A stretch of DNA of 60,417 nucleotides. It comes from Mnemiopsis leidyi (Eukaryota; Ctenophora; Tentaculata; Lobata; Bolinopsidae). Of the stretch, positions 9,701 through 25,029 are shown piece after piece (position 1 is the first letter of the stretch; every line of letters begins with the position of its first letter). The stretch covers positions 173,125 to 233,541 of the forward strand of contig JH154390.1 in assembly GCA_000226015.1 (NCBI GenBank), given 5' to 3'. The notes beneath the pieces are model-generated. The model was given only the letters and a program-made list of their open reading frames with translations. It was not told where the DNA came from and made no database searches. A program made the position numbers and the translations under genes.

Positions 9701-12700
9701 ATTAGAGTTTATGAAGTTAATTTAGCGTTTTGCTTTAGATAAACACTTTCTTAATCCCATTTTTGACCAAAGCTGTAAAGATGGACAGTAGTGCCTTAGT
9801 CGAGAATTACAGATACGTAGAAAAAGCATCTGTAGTTGTTCCGGAGTTTTACGAGTTTTATCATGACATGGCTCTTGCTGTCATCAAAACCAGTAGGTCT
9901 ATTCCTCGAAATAAAATGTTATTATATTGATTTTTAATTCGTTCTGCGATATTCCTTCAGGAAATCTTTCGTTTAAAACAATCAAAAAAGTACACATTTG
10001 TTTCCACACGACTGACAAAGCTATTCCCCAGAGAGACTGCAGGCGTTACCGATTGAGACAGCTAAAACGTTTCTCAGAACGTTGGCAGAGAACAAGACGA
10101 ATCCTTACTTTGACTCGGGAAGTCAGCTTTTCACACTAAACAACATCACTAGGATCATTGTCAATACTTGTGTTCCGGAACTGACTTCTTTCTGGCTAGG
10201 CTGGCTCAAGAGCAACTCTTCCTCTAATCCTTTACTCTTCGATCTGGTCCCCGCTGAGGTGGGTCCTCTGCTTTGATTTCCCCATCTTATGACTATTTGC
10301 ATCTTCGGTTTGTCAGAAGTTTTCTTACGTGATATTTTTCCAAACCTTCTAAGTTGGTTTACGATCATTATGATCATTAAAAAAGAAGTTAACAGCCAAC
10401 CCTACTCACCAGGTGAAGTACGAAGTACCCTTCACGCCTGACCAGAGTTGTCTGGAAGTAACATTCCAGAATGAGAACATAGACATCGGCAGGCTGATGC
10501 CGCTCTACCGGACAATTTACAACAAGTATTGGGATATGGTTATCAAGCCTCTGAACGCTATCAACAACGCTTGTCGTACTGGATCTCTGAGACAAGAGTT
10601 TTATCTGAAGAGAGATATCCAGACGATAGATCAAGTCAAGATAAAAGGTTACTTTCTATTGAAATACTATCTTAATGAAACCATTAACTTTAGTCTGTTT
10701 ATTAAGATTTAGCAATACTGCATAAATTAAATTTGATATTTTTGTAAATTCTAGAACAATTCCTTTATTACTTAAGTTAAAAATCTGTAATAAAATTTAT
10801 GAAAAACGTTGACATCTCATAGTTCGATTTTACGTCAACTTATATAATTATAGGTGGAATTAGCCTAATTTATGTAATGTTAGACATGGCATCGATGCGC
10901 TTTGCGCGGCGCAAATTACAACAACCAAAGTTAAACTAGTTTGATGAAACTGATGTACATTAAACATGACAATTCTATGACCAAACCCAATATATCTGTT
11001 GATTCAGTTTAATACCATTTCAACATTTTCTTGACCTGTGTTTTTGGTAGCACTCCTACTGTCTAAAGTCGACTTCAGACTAGAGAGTTGGTTGTAGGAT
11101 TGGTACAAAAACCTGATGCTGGCGGGAATTTCGATTACCTAGGGGAAGCGTTAGATTTAATAACATATCGTTTTAATCTGCTGCTTCAAACATCAAAACC
11201 AGCAGCTATATATTTTGGTTATATTTCATACTCCAATCAGTGATCTGAAAGATATAAAATAACAGTTTTGACCGACCAAGTTATAATTTGATTCAATGTG
11301 GTCAAGTCCAAGTTTAAAAGCCATGTTGAGGGTGCTATTCAAGTTTCAATCGATAAGAACATAGTGATAGCAGATAGTGTAACTGTGAGAGATAATCGGA
11401 CTGATCTCAGGGCGAAACTTCATGTTATTCAAAAATTTTGCGAAATCTCAAGAAACGGAAAAAGATTTAGTGTCATGTAATTATTATAATCGACGAATCT
11501 ATCCTAAAGAAAGTAGTTCAATATTCCAATAAAAGGGCCGGTAGCTCAATTGGTAGAGCACTCATCTAGACAGTGCAGAGGTTGTCGGATCATACCCGAC
11601 TCGGCAAGGTGCCGGTCCATGAATTTTCTGAATTGACTATCAGTGGAAATCATGTCCTCTGGGAGTCGAGCTTGCTTGAAATGAGGACCTGAAACAGGTC
11701 CCCTCCCCACTTGAAACCACATCAATATTCGAAGAAGTAATGTGTACTTGTCGTTTAACTATTTTCTTTACTATGTATTTTGTTTATTTACGTAGAGTTT
11801 TTCAGGAAATTCATTTCATAAAAACAAAGAATTCCAGCTGGCTCTAGTTGAATACGATAAAGCAATCGAAATGCTAATGGATCTAAAGCTCAAGTAAGTG
11901 ATATGATATATAAGTGAGTGAGGTGAAATAATCACTGTTCAACTATTAAAAATCAATATTCAAGTGAAATGTCCTAGTTGAGTTGCTGGCCTCGTTCATT
12001 GAATCTGGGTTATTTAGGCAAGTCTATACAGTATACAGTATACAGGCAAGACAGCTGTCTATACATAAAGAGTATACTGGCAAGACAGCTGTCTTCTTAA
12101 AAGCATTGATAAAAAAGAGTAGTCCATACACCACAATCCAGAGAGGCATGGCAAGTGCACAATCGTTGGACGTCGGTGTCATGTACAGACCACCCGATGG
12201 GGTGTCTGCCAGACCAGCCTGCAGATAGGTCGGAGACTCGTGCCCGAAATGCCGCCCTGCGGCCGCAGCCCCGGGGCGGATAGGTGGCCGCCCAGCTGCC
12301 CAGGAGATGAAGACGTGGGGCGACACGACGGGAGCGGGAAACAGGCCACACTGCAACCAGCGTATAGAGCACCCCAATATTGACGTGCAAAATTGGTATA
12401 TATACCGAGATTCAGTAGAAAATATTTCCTTGTGGGTGTTGTATTGATGTGTAACATGATCCTCCCCAACATGTCAGGCTATAAGACTTCACATTGTTTG
12501 CATTCATTGCATTGACAATGACATTATCTCCATGAGGGAGTATGGATGCGCGTACTTGAATATTGAATATTCATAATTACCTGTTGTAAAACTAAATAAA
12601 AGGTTTAGAATGTAGAATATGTAGGTATTAGGTTTTATTACCTGGGGTTTTACAATAGTACAAAACTTAACTATTACAGTACAAATACTTAAGTGCATAC

Positions 12701-15134
12701 ATCTTTTTATTTGAAACTTGACCTGAAAACGAGTACAATTTGCTCAGTTTAACAAGTCACGTTAGATAGATAGTGAAACTCCCCTACCTTCAGATGTCAT
12801 GCTGGATACGACAATGATCCTGATGTGGAGTACGACATAGAGAACCTACTTACTAACTGTCGCAGTAACAGGTTAGTGATATTACTGAGTCTCTGTCAGT
12901 TTGTTGGCATGTTCATGACGTCATCAACGTAACATGACGTCATCAACGTTACATGACGTCATCAACGTTACATTCCGTCATCAACGTTACATGACGTCCG
13001 CATAACACGGAGGTGGAGATGTTTTATTCCGTTAATGATAAATTCTGCACTTTGTAGACTGCGATGGACTGAGAGGCTTGTATTTATGTAATTTATCGGA
13101 AATTTCTCGATGATTGAATGAGGTTATCCAGGGTAAGTTCTAACCTAGAGTTAGGACGAAACGAGGACGCTATAGTGGACGCTACATTAGCTCTCAGAGA
13201 GCTACACTGTCTACTGGAAGGAACTGAGGAACATTTGTCGGTTGTCATGGAAGAGAGAAACGACGAGGATACATTGGTTAGCAGTCTCTTTTGTTCTTCC
13301 AATATTTCTACTTTGACACTGCCAATGTTGATCTATAATTATCTCAATAATTGATATAAATTTATTATCATTTTTCTGAATCACGTTCACACACTGGGAA
13401 GGAGTTGATAGATACTAAGCATATAACATAAACACACATGAGCGAGATATCTAGAGTCTACTCAAAGTTAGACTTCGACTCGTTATTTCTTTTCAGAGGA
13501 AAAGAGATACAAAAGTCCGGTTCCAGAGAGTGAAAGCTTTAGTAAACCTGAAACAGTGGGGACCAGCTCTGCAGAACATTCTCACAGTCATTAGACACGA
13601 ACAGTTCAAGGATTTAGCTTCTGGATATTACTACGAGTGTCTGACCAGGTTAACTATCTAACTACGAGTATCTGACCAGGTTAACTATCTAACTACGAGT
13701 ATCTGACCAGGTTAACTATCTAACTACGAGTATCTGACCAGGTTAACTATCTAACTACGAGTATCTGACCAGGTTAACTATCTAACTACGAGTATCTGAC
13801 CAGGTTAACTATCTAACTACGAGTATCTGACCAGGTTAACTATCTAACTACGAGTATCTGACCAGGTTAACTATCTAACTACGAGTATCTGACCAGGTTA
13901 ACTATCTAACTACGAGTATCTGACCAGGTTAACTATCTAACTNNNNNNNNNNNNNNNNNNNNNNNNNNNNNNNNNNNNNNNNNNNNNNNNNNNNNNNNNN
14001 NNNNNNNNNNNNNNNNNNNNNNNNNNNNNNNNNNNNNNNNNNNNNNNNNNNNNNNNNNNNNNNNNNNNNNNNNNNNNNNNNNNNNNNNNNNNNNNNNNNN
14101 NNNNNNNNNNNNNNNNNNNNNNNNNNNNNNNNNNNNNNNNNNNNNNNNNNNNNNNNNNNNNNNNNNNNNNNNNNNNNNNNNNNNNNNNNNNNNNNNNNNN
14201 NNNNNNNNNNNNNNNNNNNNNNNNNNNNNNNNNNNNNNNNNNNNNNNNNNNNNNNNNNNNNNNNNNNNNNNNNNNNNNNNNNNNNNNNNNNNNNNNNNNN
14301 NNNNNNNNNNNNNNNNNNNNNNNNNNNNNNNNNNNNNNNNNNNNNNNNNNNNNNNNNNNNNNNNNNNNNNNNNNNNNNNNNNNNNNNNNNNNNNNNNNNN
14401 NNNNNNNNNNNNNNNNNNNNNNNNNNNNNNNNNNNNNNNNNTGACCAGGTTAACTATCAAACAACGAATATCTGACCAGGTTAACTATCTAAGTACGAGT
14501 GTTTGACAAGGTTAACTATCTAACTACGAGTATCTGACCAGGTTTACTATCTAACTACGAGTATCTGACCAGGTTAACTATCTAACTACGAGTATCTGAC
14601 AAGGTTAACTATCTTACTACGAGTATCTGACCAGGTTAACTATCTAACTACGAGTATCTGACCAGGTTAACTATCTAACTACAAGTATCTGACCAGGTTA
14701 ACTATCTAACTTTCTTCCTTCAGATACATCCAACATTATAAGAACGTTCAGTTCCCTCCGTTCTGTGTGGTTTGTTGCGGTATTGAAACTGAAGATGACA
14801 AGACTTTTTATGAACTGAAAGTTCGGTGGGTGTCAGCCATAGGGTCTCTTTTTTCTGTTGGTTCTCAGTTGTATCTTTTACTTGCCGATTTTACTCAGTT
14901 GATACATTGAGTTGTAAGTAACTGTTGTTTTGTTTTAGCCGCTGTTTTTATTTTATTGAATATTAATGATGATTATTAATTTTCAGGTGTAGCAAGTGTC
15001 GCCACCCGTACTGTTCAACTGACTGTAAGAAGAAAGACAAAGCTACTCACCAAAAGTATTGCAAGAATCTAACGAAACTTTATCAGAGTTTAGTTTGGGG
15101 CGACATCATTGTTCCTCCGCTTCAAAAATATTGA
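6776..15134 (+). CDS. TPR-repeat protein with C-terminal MYND zinc finger, 17 exons, unrecognised family
   Basis: Exons: 6776-6908, 7340-7437, 7557-7805, 7949-8029, 8214-8375, 8673-8840, 9026-9216, 9425-9561, 9773-9892, 10032-10258, 10413-10647, 11806-11893, 12794-12871, 13132-13276, 13497-13648, 14724-14825, 14987-15134, about 837 residues. The N-terminal two-thirds match no family I know; residues about 50-65 include CGQCKFEF. Exons 11-15 encode TPR-like helices: IKGNSFHKNKEFQLALVEYD, NRVSSNLELGRNEDAIVDAT, RVKALVNLKQWGPALQNIL. Exons 16-17 encode a MYND finger: CVVC, then CSKCRHPYCSTDC, then HQKYC, with all zinc ligands present, 26 residues from the C-terminus. This suggests a peptide-binding adaptor. 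Uncertain junctions: exon 2 end/exon 3 start, and exon 8/9 (alternative 9425-9575 plus 9739-9892 also keeps frame). AATAAA lies at 15214-15219. Confidence 0.75.
7017..7114. repeat. 20-bp perfect inverted repeat (small foldback element)
   Basis: GTGAACAACATAGGACGTTT at 7017-7036 is perfectly complementary to 7095-7114, with partial pairing continuing inward (CAGGACC near 7039 against GGTCC near 7085). It lies in intron 1 of the TPR/MYND gene. Flanking sequence at about 6926-6950 and 7175-7200 shares a degenerate direct repeat (AGGRACCCTWAAATTYCC). This looks like a miniature foldback/MITE-like insertion; no target duplication is certain. Confidence 0.6.
9237..9302 (+). repeat. short tandem repeat of donor-like GTAAGTACTG units
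   Basis: Just 3' of exon 7 of the TPR/MYND gene, three copies of GTAAGTACTG and one GTAGGTACTG are spaced within about 60 bp. Each GTAAGT is a better match to the 5' splice consensus than the donor the reading frame requires (AG|gttggt, exon end 9216). Confidence 0.7.
11518..11730 (+). mobile_element. tRNA-derived SINE
   Basis: A tRNA-like head starts GGGCCGG at about 11535. It has the acceptor arm paired with CCGGTCC near 11613-11620, an A-box/D-arm GCTCAATTGGTAGAGC, and a T-arm GTCGG-ATCATAC-CCGAC with a degenerate B box. Extra bases between T-arm and acceptor and a roughly 100-base unrelated body mean this is not a functional tRNA gene. TCAATATTC at 11518-11526 and again at 11722-11730 looks like the target site duplication. 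It sits in intron 11 of the TPR/MYND gene. Confidence 0.65.
12049..12094. repeat. paired 12-bp palindromes
   Basis: The perfect palindrome AGACAGCTGTCT occurs at 12049-12060 and 12083-12094 within a roughly 34-bp direct repeat (GGCAAGACAGCTGTCT with similar TATAC flanks). The core CAGCTG is an E-box, but no function is shown. It lies in intron 12 of the TPR/MYND gene. Confidence 0.6.
12146..12365. other. GC-rich island inside an AT-rich intron
   Basis: About 220 bp of visibly GC-rich sequence (for example GCCGCCCTGCGGCCGCAGCC near 12250) with sharp borders into AT-rich intron DNA. Open frames on the minus strand cross it, but they extend into flanking low-value sequence and match nothing I know. 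It may be the end of a retroelement or another insertion. Confidence 0.4.
12916..12999. promoter_or_regulatory. 19-bp tandem repeat carrying CRE palindromes
   Basis: Five units with 19-bp period. Three contain the perfect CREB/ATF palindrome TGACGTCA, at 12916-12923, 12935-12942 and 12954-12961. The fourth is changed to TTCCGTCA (12973-12980) and the fifth to TGACGTCC (12992-12999). The cluster lies in intron 13 of the TPR/MYND gene. Enhancer activity is inference; the array could be a neutral minisatellite. Confidence 0.6.
13632..14711 (+). repeat. 31-bp minisatellite built on the exon-15 5' splice site
   Basis: The unit CTACGAGTATCTGACCAG|GTTAACTATCTAA (bar is the splice junction in the first copy) repeats across intron 15 of the TPR/MYND gene, interrupted by a 499-base run of N. 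About ten copies precede the gap and about nine follow. The first copy is the true end of exon 15 and differs by one base (GAGTGT instead of GAGTAT). Copies nearest the downstream exon are the most diverged. Every unit contains a CCAG|GTTAAC donor, and reading past the first donor meets an in-frame TAA within four codons. Confidence 0.95.
13943..14441. other. assembly gap (499 N) inside the 31-bp array
   Basis: Unresolved bases flanked on both sides by the same 31-bp repeat, so the missing sequence is almost certainly more repeat. The true copy number is unknown and the gap length may be an estimate. Confidence 0.98.
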
Positions 15135-17320
15135 AACTGTTAAAACTATTAAATTTCATTTTTACGTTCAAAATATTACGTTCCAAATATTAATACTTAT
15201 TTAGAATTAGAATAATAAATCATTTGTTAAATTATATATATCACTTGGGCTAATTAAGTTTTGAAGATATATATACCCTGACGGCTGACACCTGCCCAAT
15301 ATAAAACTTTGTGTTGTCTTTTTCAATTTTGATTCTCTTAATCCCAAATTGAAAATAAGGTCCACAACTGTTTTGGCTTTTTCTTTTTAATCCATTCTCG
15401 TAATTATTTTTATGTTCTAGTTTTGAAATAATTTGGGGAAATAGGTCTTGTTTTTTATAAAATAATGTTATGATAGAAGTTTTTAACAATTGGTTTTTAA
15501 AAAGAAGTTAAATTTTAAGCTTTTTTCTATCCAAATCTCAATGTTATGTTATGAACTTTTTACAATTTAACTAAAATCATTAATGTTCAGGTGGAAGTTT
15601 TTAACAAATAAAATATATTGTGTATCTATTAATTCCTGTCCTCATTTCCTGATTTTTACTGAGATTATCTGTCGCCCGATAATTCAATTTATTTAAATTA
15701 GTGCAATTATTCACGTGCATTATAAATCACGACAAATGACGCGCTGTAAATGATGGTAGTGGTAACAGAGCTGGTGTCATGAACTGAGATGGTGTCTGGT
15801 GGTTGGTGGTGGTTGTTTGGTGTCAGTGAGATGACGCCTGGAGGTTGGTGGGTGCCATATGCATAACATTAATTTTCCCTTCATCACATCGTTAACTCTG
15901 GATGAAAATGAATGAAAGTTAACTGTCTACAAAAATCACATTGAAAATAAAATCACTACCGTTAACGCTTGCACCTCATTCACCTGTAATACCTAGGCCT
16001 AACAGTTCAACTTTAAATTACTGGTCATTGCCATCACGCTGAGTCGTTAAACTTAATAAACCTCGAACATTAAATATTCCCGTACAAAACATAGGAAACC
16101 TGTCCACGACCGCAGGGGAAGATGTCAGGTTGGCAGTTTCGGTGAAGCCAGCTCACAGCACCAGCCACTCCCCTCCGCACTCCCACCCCTTTCGTCCTTT
16201 ACTTCACCGGTTCACTCTAGGTTTACTTGGCGGTGGTTTAAATCTCGTACAGGGTCATGTCCTTAGTTTGGACGTGACTCGTAACGAACTTGTCAAATGA
16301 TTATGCCAATTACCGTATACGGAGGGTAAAATGAAGACTAAAGTTGTATGCTGTGTGAACTTATTTGAACATATTTGTGTCTAGTCACTAATGTTTATAA
16401 TCATGAGTTTTCATGAGCTACAGTCTCACTCCAAGTCTAAAAGGTTATGCCGCAAGAAAGTTGAAGGTTAATCAGTGTTACTCGGTTAAGTTTTCGTCTT
16501 ATTGGTTTTATTTAAACCTATACCTTTCAGGACCATGTTTGTTTACATTAAATATAATGCAGTGTTGTATATTTTCAATCCTTTTTTAACCATTGGAAAT
16601 CTCCCAACTCTGACCATTTAACTAAAATAACATGGGGGAGTTTTTGAGAGGGCTAAGAAAGCCAGAAAAAGTCCTTAAATTTTTTTCAATTTGTCTGTTT
16701 GCCCTAGGTGGACTCTGCCAAGCTTTGTTAATGTTCTTGGAACCTCTTAAAGTTTCAAAGCAACTCAAGGGGTAATTTTTGAGATTGCTTAGTACGCCAC
16801 AATGTATCTCCGCCTCAGAGCTTTCATTTAGCCGTAGTACGAGAGTTTATCTTATCAATAGATCTAATAAGAATAAAAGTCGTTGTATCAAGTTGGACTA
16901 GGTTTGAAATCTCCATCTTAAAGTAACTGAAACTGGAAACTGAGCACTTCTAGTTCTACTAATAAAGTAGTACTTAGCAGCGTTTTTCTTATTACGGCAA
17001 TCATCACTGATAACATCAACAGTACGTAAAGATCTTGTTGAACTTTAAGTTCGATTGATCCTCAAAAAATTTTAATAATTCATTTCATTGTTTAACTTTA
17101 AGGTTTTTTATGTCAGGGCTAATTAACCGAATTAAGTTTCAGCATGTTTCAGTTAAAGCGCCATGGGTTCTTTGTTTATATGAGATTAAAAGGTTAAACA
17201 AACATTTCTTTCTTAATGTTCAGTATGATAGTGATACACTTTCAGTCGTTTTAATAAATCCTGACTTATAGGTTCGATAATCTTAGATAGTGAGGAAAGA
17301 CAGTGCGTCTATTCGACATC
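15135..17320. other. intergenic between the TPR/MYND gene and the cysteine protease
   Basis: About 2.2 kb. The first 100 bases hold the upstream gene's 3' UTR, with a poly(A) signal at 15214-15219. A G/T-rich stretch lies at 15750-15855 and a C-rich, higher-GC stretch at about 16100-16215. The latter is open in one plus-strand frame and ends with a weak donor-like site, but resembles no known domain. I see no convincing gene. Confidence 0.5.
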
Positions 17321-21522
<4,202 letters not shown>

Positions 21523-22106
21523 TCTGATTTCGGATTGTACTGGTAATGTGATATTTTGACAGGATTGTGCTAATTAGAAGAACAACTAAGTTTGATTTTA
21601 AATGAAATTTCTAAGATTTTGTTCATTATTTAAATTGCCTCAATTTTTAATGTTTAGACTTTAGACTAAAATTAGACGAATGCATAAGATTATGCAATTT
21701 AGAAACATATACTTGCAGCATCTCGTGGTGGTTAGTAATTTTTCTGCCAGTGGTAGGCACATGGAAATTTGAAGAGAGTATTAAATATAAAATCATATTG
21801 CTGATGACCGTTCTTTATGAATTTTACAGATTTCTCGACAAAAAATCTCGTTCGACTTTCTCTCTCGGTACATGAAAGATAGTCATAGAAAGTCAGATCA
21901 CATATATGAATAGTCTAAATCATAAAGTATGGCCATACCCATAAAACAGAGATATGAAGCAATCTTGTCTAAGTTTCTACTTTGATTGACTTAAAACCGG
22001 GAGATCAAAGACAAATTCATAAATACTTCTAATAAGAAATGCTTATTATTTCATAATTCTTATCAACAATCTGCTAACATTTAGTTTGTCTCAGTCTAAA
22101 ATCGAT
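21523..22106. other. intergenic, convergent 3' ends
   Basis: About 580 bp of AT-rich sequence between the protease stop and the stop of GPCR 1, which point toward each other. It should contain both 3' UTRs. I see no ORF or repeat. Confidence 0.5.
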
Positions 22107-23165
22107 TTAAGCGTCACTTTCTTGAAGATTTGGTTGTGAACGGCGTTTAGCAATAGCATTAGCCTTCGAAAAGTCGGCAACGGCATTTGAATTCGAGCTA
22201 GGGCTTCTCAGTAATGGTCCAAAATTACACGGACAATTTTTCTGTAGCAGGCCCCATAGGAAATCTCTAAAACTCTTGTTGATCAAGGTATAGATAAGAG
22301 GATTAAGATACGCTCCAAACATGTAGAGATATCTGGTTTTCTCCAGCCAGACCGGGATGGATTCATCCCCGAAGATGGCTGAGAGGTGAAACCTCGCCAC
22401 TGTCGGGCACCACATTACCCAGAACAAACCCGTCACGGCAGCAGTGGTCAGCAGGGCTGTTTTTGTCTGGTCCGAGCAACCGTGAGATTTTAGATAAGCC
22501 CGAACGTATACCCACAGAACAATGTTGATAACAGTGATGACAATAAAGGGAATAAGGGTAAGCAGGCTCATGATGACGAGGTTTGGGATATCCTCTCCGA
22601 ATTTAAAGGAGCAAGCTACGAGTTTCTTATTAAAATCACTTTTAGTGTGTACTACAAAGGTGTATGCTATGAACACACAAGAAAAGAACCAAATTAAGAT
22701 GGCTATGATGTTCGCTTTTTTCTGATCTGTCCTTGCAATAGTTGAATTAGGGTATCGACACCTGAAGTATCTATGTATAGATACTATCAGGATAAAATTA
22801 ATGCTGGCAAACGCCGGTATGGACACTGCATGGCCTATAATCGTGCACATCGTCTCTCCAAAAACCCACTTCCCGGCAAAGTTTGTCACTGCGATGGGTA
22901 CAGCGTACATGATGATCATGGCGACATCTGACATGGCGATGTTCCGCACAAAAACTATCGTCGTGCCATCCAACTTGAATGTTCCGTATGTAAAGGACCC
23001 GAATATGACGAGAGAATTCCCGATAAGACCAACAATGTTTCCGATCGTGAAGACGGTTCCCCAGATCATACCTTCTGTGAAGGAGTGAGAAACTTCATAG
23101 TTTGTCTCGTTGCCCGAATTTGCGTGTCTTTTTGAAAACAGCGCTATGTCTCCTAGGGACTCCAT
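22107..23165 (-). CDS. class A (rhodopsin-like) GPCR 1, intronless
   Basis: A single-exon 352-residue receptor of the plasma membrane. Seven hydrophobic segments are visible. TM1 has IGNSLVIF (the GN motif). TM2 has NIAMSDVAM in place of LAxAD. TM3 starts at Cys in ETMCTIIG and ends SIHRYFRC, so the DRY arginine is present but Asp is His. Loop 2 has VACSFKFGEDIP, giving the conserved disulfide partner. TM5 ends PFIVITVINIVLW. TM6 has FWVMWCPTV (CWxP shifted). TM7 has NPLIYT (NPxxY). Helix 8 ends in a CPC palmitoylation-like site, followed by a Ser-rich tail. The N-terminus has a glycosylation sequon (GNETNY). It is clearly related to the second receptor 3.2 kb away. I cannot assign a ligand. 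Confidence 0.9.
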   Translation of the reverse strand: MESLGDIALFSKRHANSGNETNYEVSHSFTEGMIWGTVFTIGNIVGLIGNSLVIFGSFTYGTFKLDGTTIVFVRNIAMSDVAMIIMYAVPIAVTNFAGKWVFGETMCTIIGHAVSIPAFASINFILIVSIHRYFRCRYPNSTIARTDQKKANIIAILIWFFSCVFIAYTFVVHTKSDFNKKLVACSFKFGEDIPNLVIMSLLTLIPFIVITVINIVLWVYVRAYLKSHGCSDQTKTALLTTAAVTGLFWVMWCPTVARFHLSAIFGDESIPVWLEKTRYLYMFGAYLNPLIYTLINKSFRDFLWGLLQKNCPCNFGPLLRSPSSNSNAVADFSKANAIAKRRSQPNLQESDA

Positions 23166-25029
23166 CGCACTTCCTCATTAGTTGACTGTCTGGAAAAGTT
23201 CAGTGGTTAGTGACTGGACAATAATTCCGCGAGGGTTTGCTCAAGAATTGTGTTGAAAAGTCGAATGTTGTACAAAACATCAAGAATAGAAATGTTTTTA
23301 CAAATAATCTTAAGCTTCTAAGAGTTACAGTTGGAGCCCTCTTAGTCTCACAAAAACAACGCAAAGTTTTGAAATCTAGCAATCGTTTCGACCTATTATC
23401 AACCAGCTGATGACATTCCAAATAATTAGAGAATTAGGAACAAACTGTAAATTAGCAACAACGGCGAAATGATTGGAAGATGCGATCGTTATTGTGTAGG
23501 ACGACCATGCCAACAGTTAATTGAGACAGCAATTGCAGGAGCATTCACCATTACTGTATCACTGTCAGCTAAATCTCAACGTTTTTCCGTGCTGTTATCA
23601 CAACTGCTACTGTGGTCAATGTCAAATTTTCAAGGCAGGCTGGAATCTTGCACAGCTATACTGCACTAAGTTTTAGAAATATGACTATGAGGAACAATGA
23701 ACGTCCCCCGAGAACCTGAACTAGTGCGAACTACCGGACCGTGCCTGTAAGTGTTGCATGGATCAAGAGATAGATATAATTGTACTTGCAGATAGTTGTA
23801 GTAAAACTAAAGTACATTTCAATTAGATTTAGAGCTGTACTTAATTACACACAAAGCTGTATTACATCCATACTGTAACCGAGCTATAGTTCTGTGACAT
23901 TAACTTCATTAGATAGCACTAATTGTTCTATAACTACCAGTGTTCCTACCAATAGTGATTCTGTCGCCATTTATTGAACGGCCATTTAGCAACTTAATAC
24001 TTATGCCGGCAAGTGTATGGTAATATAAACAATTTTACAGCAATAATAAGTGAAATATGTGATCAAATACTTCAAATTCTGATTTGAAATGGGACCGAAA
24101 AATTTGGTCGGATAGTTTAAGTCAAAATGCAGATGTTAAGAATCTCACGGAAGTTAACTGGTACAGCTATACTGAACAGTGAATAGCCAATCCAACCAAA
24201 ATGATGTAAATATTATCAGCTGTGTCATTTTGTAAACAGTACTATTTGGATACAAAAAGACAAACAATGATCAATGGTGTCGCGCTGTTACTAAATTACT
24301 TCAACTTAACTACCACTACCAGCACTATCATGATATCAGTAAATAATGCAACTGTATTGTTGCAACGTAAACAGACTCGATATTGACAGTTTAAGAAATT
24401 AAAGAATAAAGCCTGGTATAAGCTGCAACCGCATTCATTATAATTAATTTGCAGGTTTAGTGAAAATTTAGATATTGTAACTTCCTATCTCACTATTTTA
24501 GGTCTTGTTCCAGCATTGGTCGAAGTGGCAAAGGTCACAGCGATTAACAGAAATATTCCAAATGCTAGAACAAGTTAACCGATTTTGTGCTATTTAGTGA
24601 TGAATATCAATTCAGCGAAAGAATTAGTAAGACTGGGACGAGAGACTGAGAATCAATTCAAATTGTTGAATTACATTTCTATTGTAAAAACTATAGAACA
24701 TGTAAAAACACGAGCGTGTTCTGGTCCGAAGTCAGCTGGTTTCTCATCATGCCTTTTTATTATCTCATTTCGCCTTTTCTGTCAACTACTTACCACTACC
24801 AGTTGGTGCAATATTTTGGCAAGTAAGAATCAAGTAACATGATGATATATAAACTTATAAGCTTAATAGCAAACAGATGTTTTGAATGTAACAGACTACA
24901 GAGACTCGACCTATAAGAAGTAAAAAACCGATTTTGACAAGTACAGCAATTTGAGAATGGTGGCAGTTTCTTGTCAAAAATGAACAATCTGGCCAATAAC
25001 ATTTTCAAATATAAACAAGAAACGGCATA
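23166..25029. other. intergenic between the two GPCRs, part 1
   Basis: About 1.9 kb. The first few hundred bases should contain the GPCR 1 promoter/5' UTR (transcribed leftward). Several short ORFs show no domain or codon signal. Nothing recognised. Confidence 0.45.

Noticed and set aside
11535-11621. Functional tRNA gene
   Set aside because: Extra bases between T-arm and acceptor arm, degenerate B box and a flanking direct repeat fit a SINE better.
12024-12472. Minus-strand ORFs of 97-117 residues across the GC-rich block
   Set aside because: Open mainly because GC-rich sequence lacks stops; they match no family and overlap each other in different frames.
13933-14460. 175-residue minus-strand ORF
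   Set aside because: Entirely N bases of the assembly gap.
23469-23669. 66-residue ORF between the GPCRs
   Set aside because: No recognisable domain; length expected by chance in a window this size.
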